Assembly: GCA_026397915.1 (NCBI GenBank)
Contig: JAPLTX010000052.1
Span: 1 to 64,000, forward strand
Length of the DNA: 64,000 bases
Origin: Verrucomicrobiota bacterium
Lineage (GTDB): Bacteria > Verrucomicrobiota > Verrucomicrobiia > CAIQCK01
Reading direction: 5' to 3'
Shown here: piece by piece, positions 1-8,853 of the stretch
Layout: each line of letters begins with the position of its first letter
Position numbering within the stretch: position 1 is the stretch's first letter
Made by a program: the position numbers and the translations under genes
The notes under the pieces: model-generated
What the model saw: the letters and a program-made list of their open reading frames with translations, nothing else
Databases searched by the model: none
What the model was told of the DNA's origin: nothing

Positions 1-326
1 CTCCCAGATTCTCAGCCATCTCTACAATCCCGTCGTCGAAATCATTCACACCGAAGTCTTCTGTGCCCCAGCCCCTTTAATCAGCGGTTCCCTAGGTGAA
101 ACTCAGTCCTTCAGCGCGCAAACCGTGCATGTGCTCATTAACACCACTTTCTGCTAATGGTAGAGGTGTGTTGAAATTTTGGAAAAAGTGTGTGGGTGGA
201 TGTGTGGGTTTTTGTTCGTTAAATTTCAGGATGTTCGGGGTGTTTCATCAAAGAAGACAAAATTTGTGGAAAGTGCAGAATCACCCACAAAAACAAGGCC
301 CCGGACACTTGTCCGGGGCCTTAAAT
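1..326. other. Left edge, no supportable gene
   Basis: No convincing gene is visible between the window edge and the tRNA. Short open frames run off the left edge on both strands in the first 95 bases, but none shows a recognisable motif. Positions 188-214 are GT-rich with a repeated GTGTGGG unit. The only clear element is the tRNA terminator at 295-322. Confidence 0.5.
295..322 (-). terminator. Intrinsic terminator of the initiator tRNA
   Basis: A perfect 12-bp inverted repeat (AAGGCCCCGGAC and its complement) with an ACTT loop starts five bases after the tRNA 3' end. On the minus strand it is followed by a run of five T. It is a textbook rho-independent terminator for transcription leaving the tRNA leftwards. 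Confidence 0.9.
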
Positions 327-403
<77 letters not shown>

Positions 404-445
404 ATCCAAATTGCGCGCGCACTGTAGCCACCCACCTCGGCCCGG

Positions 446-766
446 TCAAGGGTTTCTCGGCGGCGGGGCGTTATTTCCATGCTCAAAACGAAATACCGTC
501 TCGCCGGGCTTGGCCAGCTTCAGTCTTTCTCTCGCGGCACGCTCCACCTCGCGCGGGTCGTTGGTCAACGCCTGCTGGCGGGCCAGCAAACGGTTGTATT
601 CCGCCTCCTGTTCGCGCAGTTGTTCGTCGAGTTTGTATTTCTCCACTCGAAGATGCTGCGCCTCCCGCAGCCTTGGGATATACGTCACCAAGAAGGCTGT
701 GAGCGCCAGAATGAACAGCGCCAGCCAGATCACGCCGCGGGTGGATGTTCGCGCGGGCTGACTCAT
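446..766 (-). CDS. FtsB/DivIC-like septum formation initiator protein
   Basis: A 106-residue bitopic protein: a short basic N-terminus, one transmembrane helix at about residues 12-31 (VIWLALFILALTAFLV) and a coiled coil at about 35-85 rich in R, E, Q and L. This is the architecture of FtsB/DivIC, which bridges FtsL and FtsQ in the divisome. The stretch around residues 69-83 (NDPREVERAARERLKL) is a typical DivIC-family motif. The ATG start lies only two bases after the enolase stop codon, so the two genes are almost certainly cotranscribed; eno-ftsB is a common bacterial pair. The C-terminus is proline-rich. A longer frame upstream is antisense shadow inside eno. Confidence 0.85.
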   Translation of the reverse strand: MSQPARTSTRGVIWLALFILALTAFLVTYIPRLREAQHLRVEKYKLDEQLREQEAEYNRLLARQQALTNDPREVERAARERLKLAKPGETVFRFEHGNNAPPPRNP

Positions 767-768
767 CG

Positions 769-2082
<1,314 letters not shown>

Positions 2083-2173
2083 CTAGGGTGAGTCGGAGTG
2101 CTGTCAAGCATCGCATCACTGGGGACGCAAAAACATCCATTGCGTGGCAGTGTAACGCGGCTAATATGGGCGC

Positions 2174-2779
2174 GTGAAAAAAAGCATTATACTGCCGCAA
2201 TGGATCGTTGTGCGCCTTGGCAACGACATGAACTGGTGGGTGGAGAAGACCAGCGATGAGATTTACTGGCCGCGCGAGGGATTGAGCGTGCTCGACCCGC
2301 GCCAGTTCCGCGACATCGCGGAACGGCTGGGGGAGTATTATGCCATCGGGTTTCAGCGGACGATGTTTGCGAAGGCGTTTGCCTTGTTTACCGCGGAGTC
2401 AGAGATGGATGAAGGCCGGTTGCGGCTGAAGATCGCTCTACGGCCGGGCGAAGACCCCGGAGACAAGCTGTTCGCGCTGCCGTTGTTCGTGGACGAGGAG
2501 CAGAGCAGTTATCGTGAGTTGGTGGACAATCTCATTGAGCTGCGGGTGAAGCTCCTGAACAAGACGCATCATTACACACACGCCGTGGATGATCTGGAGT
2601 TGGAAGAGGAGTTGGTGGCGAAACTCAACGACCGTTATTTCAATGGCAGCAGCCTCCACTGCTACGACGAGATCAACGAAATCCTTTCTTGGTCACCCGC
2701 CGAGTGGGACGGCAGTGATGAAGCTGGCGACAAGCTGCGCGCTGTCCAGGAAGAGGACGAGGAGGAAGATCAGGGTTAG
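2174..2779 (+). CDS. Unrecognised acidic protein
   Basis: A 201-residue protein that I do not recognise. It starts at GTG (the next in-frame ATG is at 2229). There is no signal peptide or membrane segment. The N-terminal third is rich in aromatic residues (WIVVRLGNDMNWWVEKT) and the last 15 residues are almost all acidic (EEDEEEDQG), which suggests a soluble cytosolic protein. It faces the DeoR gene tail to tail and their stop codons overlap (2776-2779), so they share no promoter. It is divergent from enolase. Codon use and base composition resemble its neighbours. No function can be inferred. Confidence 0.7.
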   Translation: MKKSIILPQWIVVRLGNDMNWWVEKTSDEIYWPREGLSVLDPRQFRDIAERLGEYYAIGFQRTMFAKAFALFTAESEMDEGRLRLKIALRPGEDPGDKLFALPLFVDEEQSSYRELVDNLIELRVKLLNKTHHYTHAVDDLELEEELVAKLNDRYFNGSSLHCYDEINEILSWSPAEWDGSDEAGDKLRAVQEEDEEEDQG

Positions 2780-3534
2780 CGGGCGACGATGACTTCGATG
2801 CGCTGCTTTTGCAGCATGGCAATTTGGTCGCGCGGGGTGGCCTTGTCGGTAATGACGGTGTGAATCTTCTCCAGCGGCGCGGCGAAAGAGAGTGCGTGCC
2901 GCCCGAACTTGGTGTGATCCAGACAGAGGATGACGCGACTGGCGGCGGCCATCATCTTCTGTTGCACCGCGACGATCAGGTTGTTGGAGTTGGTGATGCC
3001 TTCGCTGGTGATACCGCCGGCGCTCATGATCGCGACATCGGCGTGGAGTTTTGAGAAAGATTCTTCTGCGAGCGGCCCCAGCAGCACACCAATGCGGGGG
3101 AAGATGAACCCGCCGCACATGATCGTCTCCACCATGCTGGAGTTGCTAAACTGGTTGGCGACTGGGAGCGAATTGGTGATGACTTGGATGCGCTTGCCGC
3201 CAAGATGCTTGGCGACGTGGTAGGTGGTGGTGCCGCCGTCAATGATCACCGACATGCCGTTCTCCACCAGCGCCGCCGTGGCGCGTCCGATCAGGTCTTT
3301 CTCATCCGCTTGGCGGGTGTCGCGGACCACGAAATTCAGCTCGTCTGTCTTGTGCTCGACGGCCATTGCCCCGCCGTGTGTGCGCTTGAGGGCACCCTTG
3401 GCGGCGAGTTGGTCGAGGTCTCGGCGGATGGTAGATTCTGACGCTTTCAGGTCGCGAGCCAGTGTGGCAAGGTCGAGGAACTCATGCTGACCGAGCAAGT
3501 CCTGAATTCGTCGGAATCGTTCGGGCGCTTTCAC
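2776..3534 (-). CDS. DeoR-family transcriptional regulator of the BMC operon
   Basis: A 252-residue protein from the GTG at 3534; the open frame continues upstream without a plausible start. The N-terminal DeoR winged helix-turn-helix covers about residues 5-57 (LARDLKASESTIRRDLDQL, then KRTHGGA). The C-terminal DeoRC sugar-phosphate-sensing domain carries the DGGTTTYHVAKHL and GGITSEGITNSN motifs. DeoR regulators usually repress sugar catabolic operons and respond to a phosphorylated sugar intermediate. Its start faces the pduL promoter about 100 bp away, so repression of the BMC operon and of itself is the likely role (inference). DeoR-type regulators commonly accompany planctomycete/verrucomicrobial BMC loci. 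Confidence 0.88.
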   Translation of the reverse strand: MKAPERFRRIQDLLGQHEFLDLATLARDLKASESTIRRDLDQLAAKGALKRTHGGAMAVEHKTDELNFVVRDTRQADEKDLIGRATAALVENGMSVIIDGGTTTYHVAKHLGGKRIQVITNSLPVANQFSNSSMVETIMCGGFIFPRIGVLLGPLAEESFSKLHADVAIMSAGGITSEGITNSNNLIVAVQQKMMAAASRVILCLDHTKFGRHALSFAAPLEKIHTVITDKATPRDQIAMLQKQRIEVIVAR

Positions 3535-3576
3535 GGCTAGAATTTGGCACCGGCGGAAAAAATATGCAAGAAGTTG

Positions 3577-3605
3577 TTGACAGATATTGGTAAATCCGTT
3601 ATTTA
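3577..3605 (+). promoter_or_regulatory. Candidate sigma-70 promoter of the BMC operon
   Basis: A perfect TTGACA -35 box at 3577-3582 is followed after 17 bp by TATTTA as a -10 candidate, in an AT-rich stretch that stands out from the GC-rich surroundings. It lies about 45 bp before the pduL ATG and between that gene and the divergent deoR gene, so a repressor bound here could control both. No obvious operator palindrome is visible. Confidence 0.6.
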
Positions 3606-3648
3606 TCTTGCTCGGTTTTGGAAGATATTGATTGAATCTGGAATAGCC

Positions 3649-4320
3649 ATGAGTGCTCCTCAAATCCAGCGGTCCACGGTCGAGCAAATCGTGCGGGAAG
3701 CGGTTTACGCGCGGTTCCGTCCCACGGCGCCGGTGCCGAAAGCGCCGCCGAATCCGCTGGTCGTCAACGTCAGCGCGCGGCATTGTCACCTGACGCAAGA
3801 GGCGGTGGAGGCGCTATTCGGCAAAGGGGCGCAGCTCAAGCCGATGAAGATGCTCTATCAGGAGGGGCAGTATGCGGCCGAGCAGATGGTGACGCTGATT
3901 GGGCCGCGAAGCCGCGTCATATCGAACCTGCGCATTCTTGGTCCCTGCCGCACGTTGAACCAGGTGGAGTTGGCGTTCACGGATTCCATCATGCTTGGTT
4001 TTGACGTGCCGGTGCGGATGAGCGGCAACATCAAGGGCACGCCGGGGTGCATGTTGATGGGGCCAAAGGGATTTTTTGAGGTGGAGGAGGGCGTGATCCG
4101 CGCGTTGCGGCACGTGCACATGAACCTTGAGGACGCGGCGTTTTATGGCGTCAAGCATGGTGACAGGATGAAATTGCGCGTCGGCGGCGAATGCGGCGCG
4201 GTTTTCGAGGACTTGGTCGTCCGCGTGGACAAGTCGTTCAAGCTCGAGGTGCACATAGACACCGACGAGGGGAACGCCTGTGGCTTGCGGCCGGACAGCA
4301 GAGTAGAGTTGTTGAAGTAA
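3649..4320 (+). CDS. pduL: PduL-type phosphate acyltransferase
   Basis: A 223-residue BMC phosphotransacylase that turns acyl-CoA plus phosphate into acyl phosphate plus CoA and recycles CoA inside the organelle. The start at 3649 (MSAPQIQ) leaves an amphipathic helix at residues 10-23 (TVEQIVREAVYARF) followed by a Pro/Ala linker, the usual form of an encapsulation peptide. Two PduL half-domains follow. The first has the metal-binding VSARHCHL (H45, H47) and the second RHVHMN near residue 155. A longer frame from 3544 would run through the promoter, so it is rejected. It is the first gene of the operon. Confidence 0.93.
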   Translation: MSAPQIQRSTVEQIVREAVYARFRPTAPVPKAPPNPLVVNVSARHCHLTQEAVEALFGKGAQLKPMKMLYQEGQYAAEQMVTLIGPRSRVISNLRILGPCRTLNQVELAFTDSIMLGFDVPVRMSGNIKGTPGCMLMGPKGFFEVEEGVIRALRHVHMNLEDAAFYGVKHGDRMKLRVGGECGAVFEDLVVRVDKSFKLEVHIDTDEGNACGLRPDSRVELLK

Positions 4321-4361
4321 GGACGGCCCTGTTGGCCGCCCGGAAAAACGATAGGAGAAAA

Positions 4362-4631
4362 ATGAACGAAGGTATTGGCATCATAGAAACGAAAGGTTAC
4401 GTCGGCGCGGTTGAGGCCAGCGACGCGGCGGTGAAAGCCGCCAACGTCTCGCTGATCAAGACCATCCAGATCGGCGGCGGCTACGTCACCGTCCTGTTGA
4501 AGGGCGATGTCGGCAGCGTGAAGGCCGCAGTGGACGCGGGTTCGGCAGCGGCGGGCAAGGTGGGCGAACTGGTCGCCAGCCACGTCATTCCGCGCCCCAG
4601 CCCGGAACTATTGAAGTCATTCATTGGTTAA
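4362..4631 (+). CDS. BMC-H hexameric shell protein 1
   Basis: An 89-residue single-domain BMC-H (Pfam00936-type) protein that tiles the facets of the microcompartment shell as cyclic hexamers. It shows the usual [25 protein letters not shown] start and ends in the HVIPRP strand. The pore-facing loop reads IQIGGGYV where the two sister proteins have KVGSGLV, so this hexamer probably has a different pore. An AGGAG ribosome site sits six bases before the ATG. It starts 41 bases after pduL. Confidence 0.95.
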   Translation: MNEGIGIIETKGYVGAVEASDAAVKAANVSLIKTIQIGGGYVTVLLKGDVGSVKAAVDAGSAAAGKVGELVASHVIPRPSPELLKSFIG

Positions 4632-4641
4632 GGAGACGAAC

Positions 4642-4923
4642 ATGGCACTGCAAGCAATTGGTATGATTGAAACGAAGGGCCTCACGGCGTTGCTCGAAGG
4701 ATGCGACGCGGCGCTGAAGGCCGCCAACGTCCAACTCACCGGCTGGGAAAAAGTCGGTTCGGGTTTGGTCGCGGCATTCTTCAAGGGCGACGTGGCAGCG
4801 GTGAAAGCCGCTGTGGACGCCGGCGCGGCTGCGGCAGCCCAGGTGGGCGAAGTCGTCAGCGTGCACGTTATTCCGCGCCCGCACGAGGAGTTGCCCGGAC
4901 TCGGCAAGTGGATTTCAGCGTAA
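4642..4923 (+). CDS. BMC-H hexameric shell protein 2
   Basis: A 93-residue single-domain BMC-H shell protein starting [14 protein letters not shown], with the standard pore loop KVGSGLV and the [11 protein letters not shown]-terminal strand. It is clearly paralogous to the genes at 4362 and 6147 and closest to the latter. An AGGAG ribosome site overlaps the end of the previous gene; only ten bases separate the two, which suggests coupled high-level translation as expected for a major shell tile. Confidence 0.96.
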   Translation: MALQAIGMIETKGLTALLEGCDAALKAANVQLTGWEKVGSGLVAAFFKGDVAAVKAAVDAGAAAAAQVGEVVSVHVIPRPHEELPGLGKWISA

Positions 4924-4995
4924 GGCTTGACGACGTTAGAGGAAGCGCGGCGTTGTGAAGATCACGGCGCCAGGTGTCTTTCGCGTTCAGGAGCA

Positions 4996-6117
4996 ATGAA
5001 AATCCTCATCGCCAACATCGGCTCGACCTCCTTCAAGTATCGTCTGCTCGACATGACGACGGAGGCGACGCTGGCCAAGGGCGGCTTCGAGCGCGTCACC
5101 GATTACGGCGACGCGATCGAGAAGTCGCTCGCGGAAATGAAAGCCAGCGGCGTGCTCCCGCGCTTGGAGGAGTTGACGGCAGTTGGTTTCAAGACCGTGC
5201 TGGCCAAGGGCGTTCTCGGTTGCGCAGAGCTGACGGAGGACGTGCTAAAGGCGATGGAGGAGATGAACGAGGTGGCGCCGTCGCATAACCCGCCTTACAT
5301 CGCCGGTATCCGCAAGTTCCGTGAGAAGCTGCCGCGAACGCCGATGGTTGGGTTGTTTGAGACAGCGTGGTGGGTCAATGCTCCGGAGGCGGCGATGCGT
5401 TATGCCGTGCCGCAGCAATGGACCGATTGGGGCGTGCGGCCCTACGGGTTCCACGGCGCGAGTCATCGCTACATCGCCGAGCGCGTTGCAAAACTGCTCG
5501 GTGGCAGCGACCTCCGCGTGATCTCGTGTCACCTCGGCGGCAGCAACAGCATCGGCGCGACGCACGGCAACCGCGGCGTCGGCAACTCGCTCGGCATGAG
5601 CCCGCAGTCCGGCCTGCCGCATAACAACCGCGTGGGCGAGTTGGACGCGTTCGCGATTCCGTTCCTGATGAAGACGCACGGGCTGACGATTGACCAGATC
5701 GTGCGTTCGATGAACAAGGAAGGCGGATTGCTTGGCATTAGTGGTGTGTCGAATGACGTGCGCGATATCGCGACCGCCGCCGAGCAAGGTAACGCGCGGG
5801 CGAAGTTAGCGATGGAAGTGTTTGCGCACAGCATCCGGCACTGGATCGGGGCTTACCTCGTCCAGCTCAACGGCGCCGATGCCATCGTGTTCACGGCCGG
5901 CATTGGTGAGAACCAGGCGCAGTTGCGCGAGATGGTTTGCGCCAACCTTGATTGGTTCGGCATCAAGCTCGATCCGGCAAAGAACGCGGCTCATCAGCGA
6001 GGACAGGAAACAGTCATCAGCGCGACCGATTCGCGCGCGAAGATCATGGTTGTGCCGACGAACGAGGAAATCGTCGTGGCGCGAGAAGTGAAGAAACTTT
6101 TGGAAAGCAGGAAGTAG
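4996..6117 (+). CDS. ackA: Divergent acetate kinase, BMC-associated
   Basis: A 373-residue acetate/propionate kinase-fold protein (family usual about 400) from the ATG at 4996, which has AGGAG just upstream. It would transfer the phosphate of the PduL product to ADP. The phosphate-binding start NIGSTSFKYRL, YGFHGASHRYI, the arginine of GLPHNNRVGELD, FTAGIGEN and TNEEIVVARE are kept. Two usual catalytic positions differ. The VGHRVVHGG motif reads VGFKTVLAKG, so the arginine is K66. The FDTAFH motif reads FETAWW, so the aspartate is E122. HLGNG also reads HLGGS. It is either a sub-family adapted to another acyl phosphate or less active. It sits between shell genes. Confidence 0.85.
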   Translation: MKILIANIGSTSFKYRLLDMTTEATLAKGGFERVTDYGDAIEKSLAEMKASGVLPRLEELTAVGFKTVLAKGVLGCAELTEDVLKAMEEMNEVAPSHNPPYIAGIRKFREKLPRTPMVGLFETAWWVNAPEAAMRYAVPQQWTDWGVRPYGFHGASHRYIAERVAKLLGGSDLRVISCHLGGSNSIGATHGNRGVGNSLGMSPQSGLPHNNRVGELDAFAIPFLMKTHGLTIDQIVRSMNKEGGLLGISGVSNDVRDIATAAEQGNARAKLAMEVFAHSIRHWIGAYLVQLNGADAIVFTAGIGENQAQLREMVCANLDWFGIKLDPAKNAAHQRGQETVISATDSRAKIMVVPTNEEIVVAREVKKLLESRK

Positions 6118-6146
6118 CCAAAGAAAGATAGAACAGGAGAACGAAC

Positions 6147-6437
6147 ATGGCAGATGCAATTGGAATGATTGAAACAAAGGGCTTGGTGGCGCTCGTCGAG
6201 GCGACGGACGCAATGCTCAAGGCCGCCAACGTCAAACTCGTCGGCATGGAAAAGGTCGGCAGCGGCCTCGTGACCGCCGTTGTGGTTGGCGATGTTGCCG
6301 CTGTCAAAGCGGCGACCGACGCAGGCGCTCAAGCGGCCAAGGCCATTGGCCAGGTCGTCAGCGTCCACGTCATCGCTCGTCCGCACGAGGAAACAAGCGT
6401 GGTGCTGCCGAAGATCGCGGCATCATCGAAGAAGTAA
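6147..6437 (+). CDS. BMC-H hexameric shell protein 3
   Basis: A 96-residue single-domain BMC-H shell protein starting [13 protein letters not shown], with pore loop KVGSGLV and HVIARPHEE near the end, plus a short lysine-ending tail (ASSKK). Its ribosome site (AGGAG) lies 12 bases before the ATG. It completes the trio of hexamer genes. No tandem-domain BMC-T gene is visible, in line with what is known of this locus class. Confidence 0.96.
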   Translation: MADAIGMIETKGLVALVEATDAMLKAANVKLVGMEKVGSGLVTAVVVGDVAAVKAATDAGAQAAKAIGQVVSVHVIARPHEETSVVLPKIAASSKK

Positions 6438-6442
6438 AGCGT

Positions 6443-6501
6443 GATACGTAACGAGTAACGCGTAAGGCAAAGCTTACGTATTACGAATTACGTATTAACC
6501 C
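6443..6501. repeat. Inverted pair of 7-bp tandem repeats between BMC genes
   Basis: The left array consists of GATACGT, AACGAGT and AACGCGT; the right array of TTACGTA, TTACGAA, TTACGTA and TTAACCC. The arrays are imperfect inverted repeats (about 19 of 25 positions) around a short GCAAAG centre, so the transcript could fold into a hairpin between the last BMC-H gene and the first BMC-P gene. The same 7-bp periodicity recurs in other sequence classes elsewhere in this window. Confidence 0.8.
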
Positions 6502-6510
6502 GGAGGCCTT

Positions 6511-6822
6511 ATGTTCCTGGCTAAAGTTGAAGGCTCGGTTGTCGCCACGAAGAAGGACCCGAAGATGCTCGGCCGCAAGCTGCTCATCCTTCGGCCCATG
6601 CTTGTGGATGACAAGGACCACACGAAGCTCAAGGCCGGCGTGAACACCATTGTTGCGGTGGACAGCGTCGGCGCGGGCGAGGACGAGATGGTGATGTTTT
6701 GCCAGGGCAGTTCCGCCCGGCTCGCCAACGGTCTGAAGGACGCGCCGGTGGACGCTGTCGTTGTCGGCATCGTGGATGCCGTGGACGTTGGTGGGAAGAT
6801 TATCTTCAAAACTGGCAAGTGA
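6511..6822 (+). CDS. BMC-P (EutN/CcmL) pentameric shell protein 1
   Basis: A 103-residue EutN/CcmL-fold protein (Pfam03319-type) that caps the vertices of the icosahedral shell. It begins MFLAKVEGSVVATKK and has the typical LLILRP strand, the VAVDSVGAGEDEMVMF core motif, and ends with VVGIVDAVDVGG. A GGAGG ribosome site lies about four bases before the ATG, right after the heptamer hairpin at 6443-6501. It is the first of three pentamer genes. Confidence 0.95.
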   Translation: MFLAKVEGSVVATKKDPKMLGRKLLILRPMLVDDKDHTKLKAGVNTIVAVDSVGAGEDEMVMFCQGSSARLANGLKDAPVDAVVVGIVDAVDVGGKIIFKTGK

Positions 6823-6832
6823 CTGAAAGCAC

Positions 6833-8302
6833 ATGAGCGCACCTGCAATTAACGAACAACAGATACGCGATCTGGTTCAGGACGTCATCGCCCGCCTGAA
6901 GCAGCCGACGTCCGCAGCGCCTGCTCCAGCCTCGCACGGCCCGTCCGCGCGGAAGGCCGGCGCGCCGAATCGCTTTGGCATTTTCGCCGACGCGAACGAA
7001 GCTTGTGAAGCCGCTGCGCATGCGCAGAAGCAGCTCGCAAAGGCCGGCGTCGAAGGCCGCCGCAAGGTGGAGGAGATCGTCAAGACGCTCTGCGAGAAGA
7101 ACGCGGAGTCCTGGGGCCGGATCGAGTTGGAAGAAACGAAGATCGGCCGGCTCGACCACAAGATCGAGAAGTTGAAGGTGCTGAAGAAAGTCCCCGGCGT
7201 GGATTTTCTGCGCCGCGTCGCCATGACGGGCGACAACGGTGCGACGATTGACGAGTGCGCGCCGTTCGGCGTCATCGGCGCAATCACGCCCTCGACTCAC
7301 TCGATCCCGACGCTCGGTTGCAACGCCATCAACATGGTCGCTGCCGGCAATGCGGTGGTGTTCAACACGCATCCGGCCGCCAGCAAATGCGCGGCGATGG
7401 CGGTGCGCGCCTTCAACGAGGCGATTCACGGCGCGCTCGGCATCGAGAACCTCCTTTGCACGGCGGAACCGCCGACGATGGAGAGCTTCAAGGCGATTTG
7501 CACTAACTCGAACATCGCGCTGCTGTGCGTCACCGGCGGCCCGGCGGTTGTGAAAGCTGCGATGGCGTCCGGCAAGCGCGCGATCTGTGCCGGCCCCGGC
7601 AATCCGCCCGTCGTGGTGGATGAGACGGCCGATTTCGACAACGCCGCGAAGGGCATCATCGCCGGCGGCGGCTACGACAACAACCTGCTCTGCATCGGTG
7701 AGAAGGAAATCTTCGTCACAGACAAGGCGTGGAACGGTTTCATTGCGGCGTTCAAGAAAGCCGGCGCGTTCGAGTTAAACCGGCAGCAAATCGAGGCGCT
7801 GACGAAGGACGCCTTCACTTTTGAAAAAGGCCAGGGCGCGGGCTGTCCGCATCCGGTGCTGAACAAGAAGCTGGTCGGCAAGGACGTGAGTGTGCTGGCG
7901 CAGTCCGCCGGCGCGAACGTGCCGAGCGGGTGCGAGTTGCTCTTCGGCGAGACGGACGCGGAGCACGCGTTCGTTGAGGAAGAGCAGATGATGCCGTTCG
8001 TGCCAGTCGTGCGTGTGCGCGACGCGGCCGAGGGCATTGAGCGGTCGAAGCACGCCGAGCACAACTACCGCCACACGGCGATCATCCACTCGCGCAATCT
8101 CGACACGATTACCGAAATGGCGCGCGTGATGAACACGACGATCTTTGTCGCGAACGGCCCCTGCACGGCGGGCCTCGGCGGCGGTGGCGAGGGCTACCTG
8201 AGCTACTCCATCGCGACGCCAACCGGCGAAGGCATTACGACGCCGCTGACTTACACCCGGTTCCGCCGGCTGACGATGTCCGGTTCGTTGAGGATTTACT
8301 AA
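6833..8302 (+). CDS. pduP: CoA-acylating aldehyde dehydrogenase with encapsulation peptide
   Basis: A 489-residue PduP/EutE-like enzyme that oxidises an aldehyde (lactaldehyde or a short-chain aldehyde) to acyl-CoA with NAD+ inside the shell. Residues 6-23 (INEQQIRDLVQDVIARLK) form an amphipathic encapsulation helix, followed by an Ala/Pro linker (25-45). The aldehyde dehydrogenase domain follows, with GVIGAITPSTHSIPT, the AGNAVVFNTHPAA cofactor motif, VTGGPAVVKAAM and the probable catalytic C287 in NNLLCIGEK. Residues and length are normal for the family. It lies 10 bases after the first BMC-P gene. The gene symbol is by analogy. Confidence 0.95.
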   Translation: MSAPAINEQQIRDLVQDVIARLKQPTSAAPAPASHGPSARKAGAPNRFGIFADANEACEAAAHAQKQLAKAGVEGRRKVEEIVKTLCEKNAESWGRIELEETKIGRLDHKIEKLKVLKKVPGVDFLRRVAMTGDNGATIDECAPFGVIGAITPSTHSIPTLGCNAINMVAAGNAVVFNTHPAASKCAAMAVRAFNEAIHGALGIENLLCTAEPPTMESFKAICTNSNIALLCVTGGPAVVKAAMASGKRAICAGPGNPPVVVDETADFDNAAKGIIAGGGYDNNLLCIGEKEIFVTDKAWNGFIAAFKKAGAFELNRQQIEALTKDAFTFEKGQGAGCPHPVLNKKLVGKDVSVLAQSAGANVPSGCELLFGETDAEHAFVEEEQMMPFVPVVRVRDAAEGIERSKHAEHNYRHTAIIHSRNLDTITEMARVMNTTIFVANGPCTAGLGGGGEGYLSYSIATPTGEGITTPLTYTRFRRLTMSGSLRIY

Positions 8303-8305
8303 ACC

Positions 8306-8563
8306 ATGATGCTCTGTCGCGTAGATGGCAATGTGACGGCCACTGTGAAGCACAAGAGTGCGCACGGATGGCGGTTCGTGATTTGCCAGCCTATCACGGC
8401 GGACGGCGTGGAAATCGGCTCGCCGACGATAGCGATTGACCCGCTCGGCTCGGGCCTTCACTCGCGCGTCATGGTGACGACCGACGGCAAACACGCGACG
8501 GAGCTGTTGAACTGCCGCAAGACGCCAATTCGGAACAGCGTTATTGGGATCATAGACACATGA
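8306..8563 (+). CDS. BMC-P (EutN/CcmL) pentameric shell protein 2
   Basis: An 85-residue vertex protein starting MMLCRVDGNVTATVKH, with the AIDPLGSGLHSRVMV core and the IGIIDT end typical of EutN/CcmL. It starts three bases after the dehydrogenase stop and overlaps the next gene in an ATGA, so the two are translationally coupled. It is the shortest of the three pentamer proteins. Confidence 0.94.
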   Translation: MMLCRVDGNVTATVKHKSAHGWRFVICQPITADGVEIGSPTIAIDPLGSGLHSRVMVTTDGKHATELLNCRKTPIRNSVIGIIDT

Positions 8564-8853
8564 AACTCGGCAAGGTCATCGGCAAAGTGACGCTGTCACG
8601 GCAGGTGGATTCGTTCACCGGCGGCCGCTGGCTCGTCGTGCAGCCGTTGAATCGCGAGGCGCTTGCGGGTAAGGGCCAGCCAACGGAGCCGTCGCTGGTG
8701 TGTTACGACAACCTCGGCGCGGGCGTTGGCAACATCATCGGTTACGTCGAGGGTCGCGAAGCCGCGCAGCCATTTGAACAAGAAAGCCCGATTGACGCTT
8801 ACAACGCGCTTATCGTGGACACAATCAATTACATGCCGCCAAAGAAATCATGA
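8560..8853 (+). CDS. BMC-P (EutN/CcmL) pentameric shell protein 3
   Basis: A 97-residue vertex protein beginning MKLGKVIGKVTLSRQ, with the YDNLGAGVGNIIGYVEG core. It ends IVDTINYMPPKKS, a short basic tail absent from the other two. It overlaps both neighbours by ATGA (8560-8563 and 8850-8853). Three pentamer paralogs in one locus fit the planctomycete/verrucomicrobial BMC class. Confidence 0.94.
   Translation: MKLGKVIGKVTLSRQVDSFTGGRWLVVQPLNREALAGKGQPTEPSLVCYDNLGAGVGNIIGYVEGREAAQPFEQESPIDAYNALIVDTINYMPPKKS

Noticed and set aside
1-95. Short open frames running off the left edge on both strands, one reading FDDGIVEMAENLG
   Set aside because: Too short to judge, stop codons close by and no family pattern. 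A tRNA-linked integrated element was considered, but no repeat of the tRNA 3' end is visible.
3535-3648. Search for a DeoR operator palindrome in the BMC promoter region
   Set aside because: No convincing inverted or direct repeat could be picked out by eye, although regulation by the adjacent DeoR remains likely.
4321-4345. GGCC-CTGTT-GGCC hairpin between pduL and the first BMC-H gene
   Set aside because: The stem is only four to five pairs with no T run; it is unlikely to terminate or regulate.
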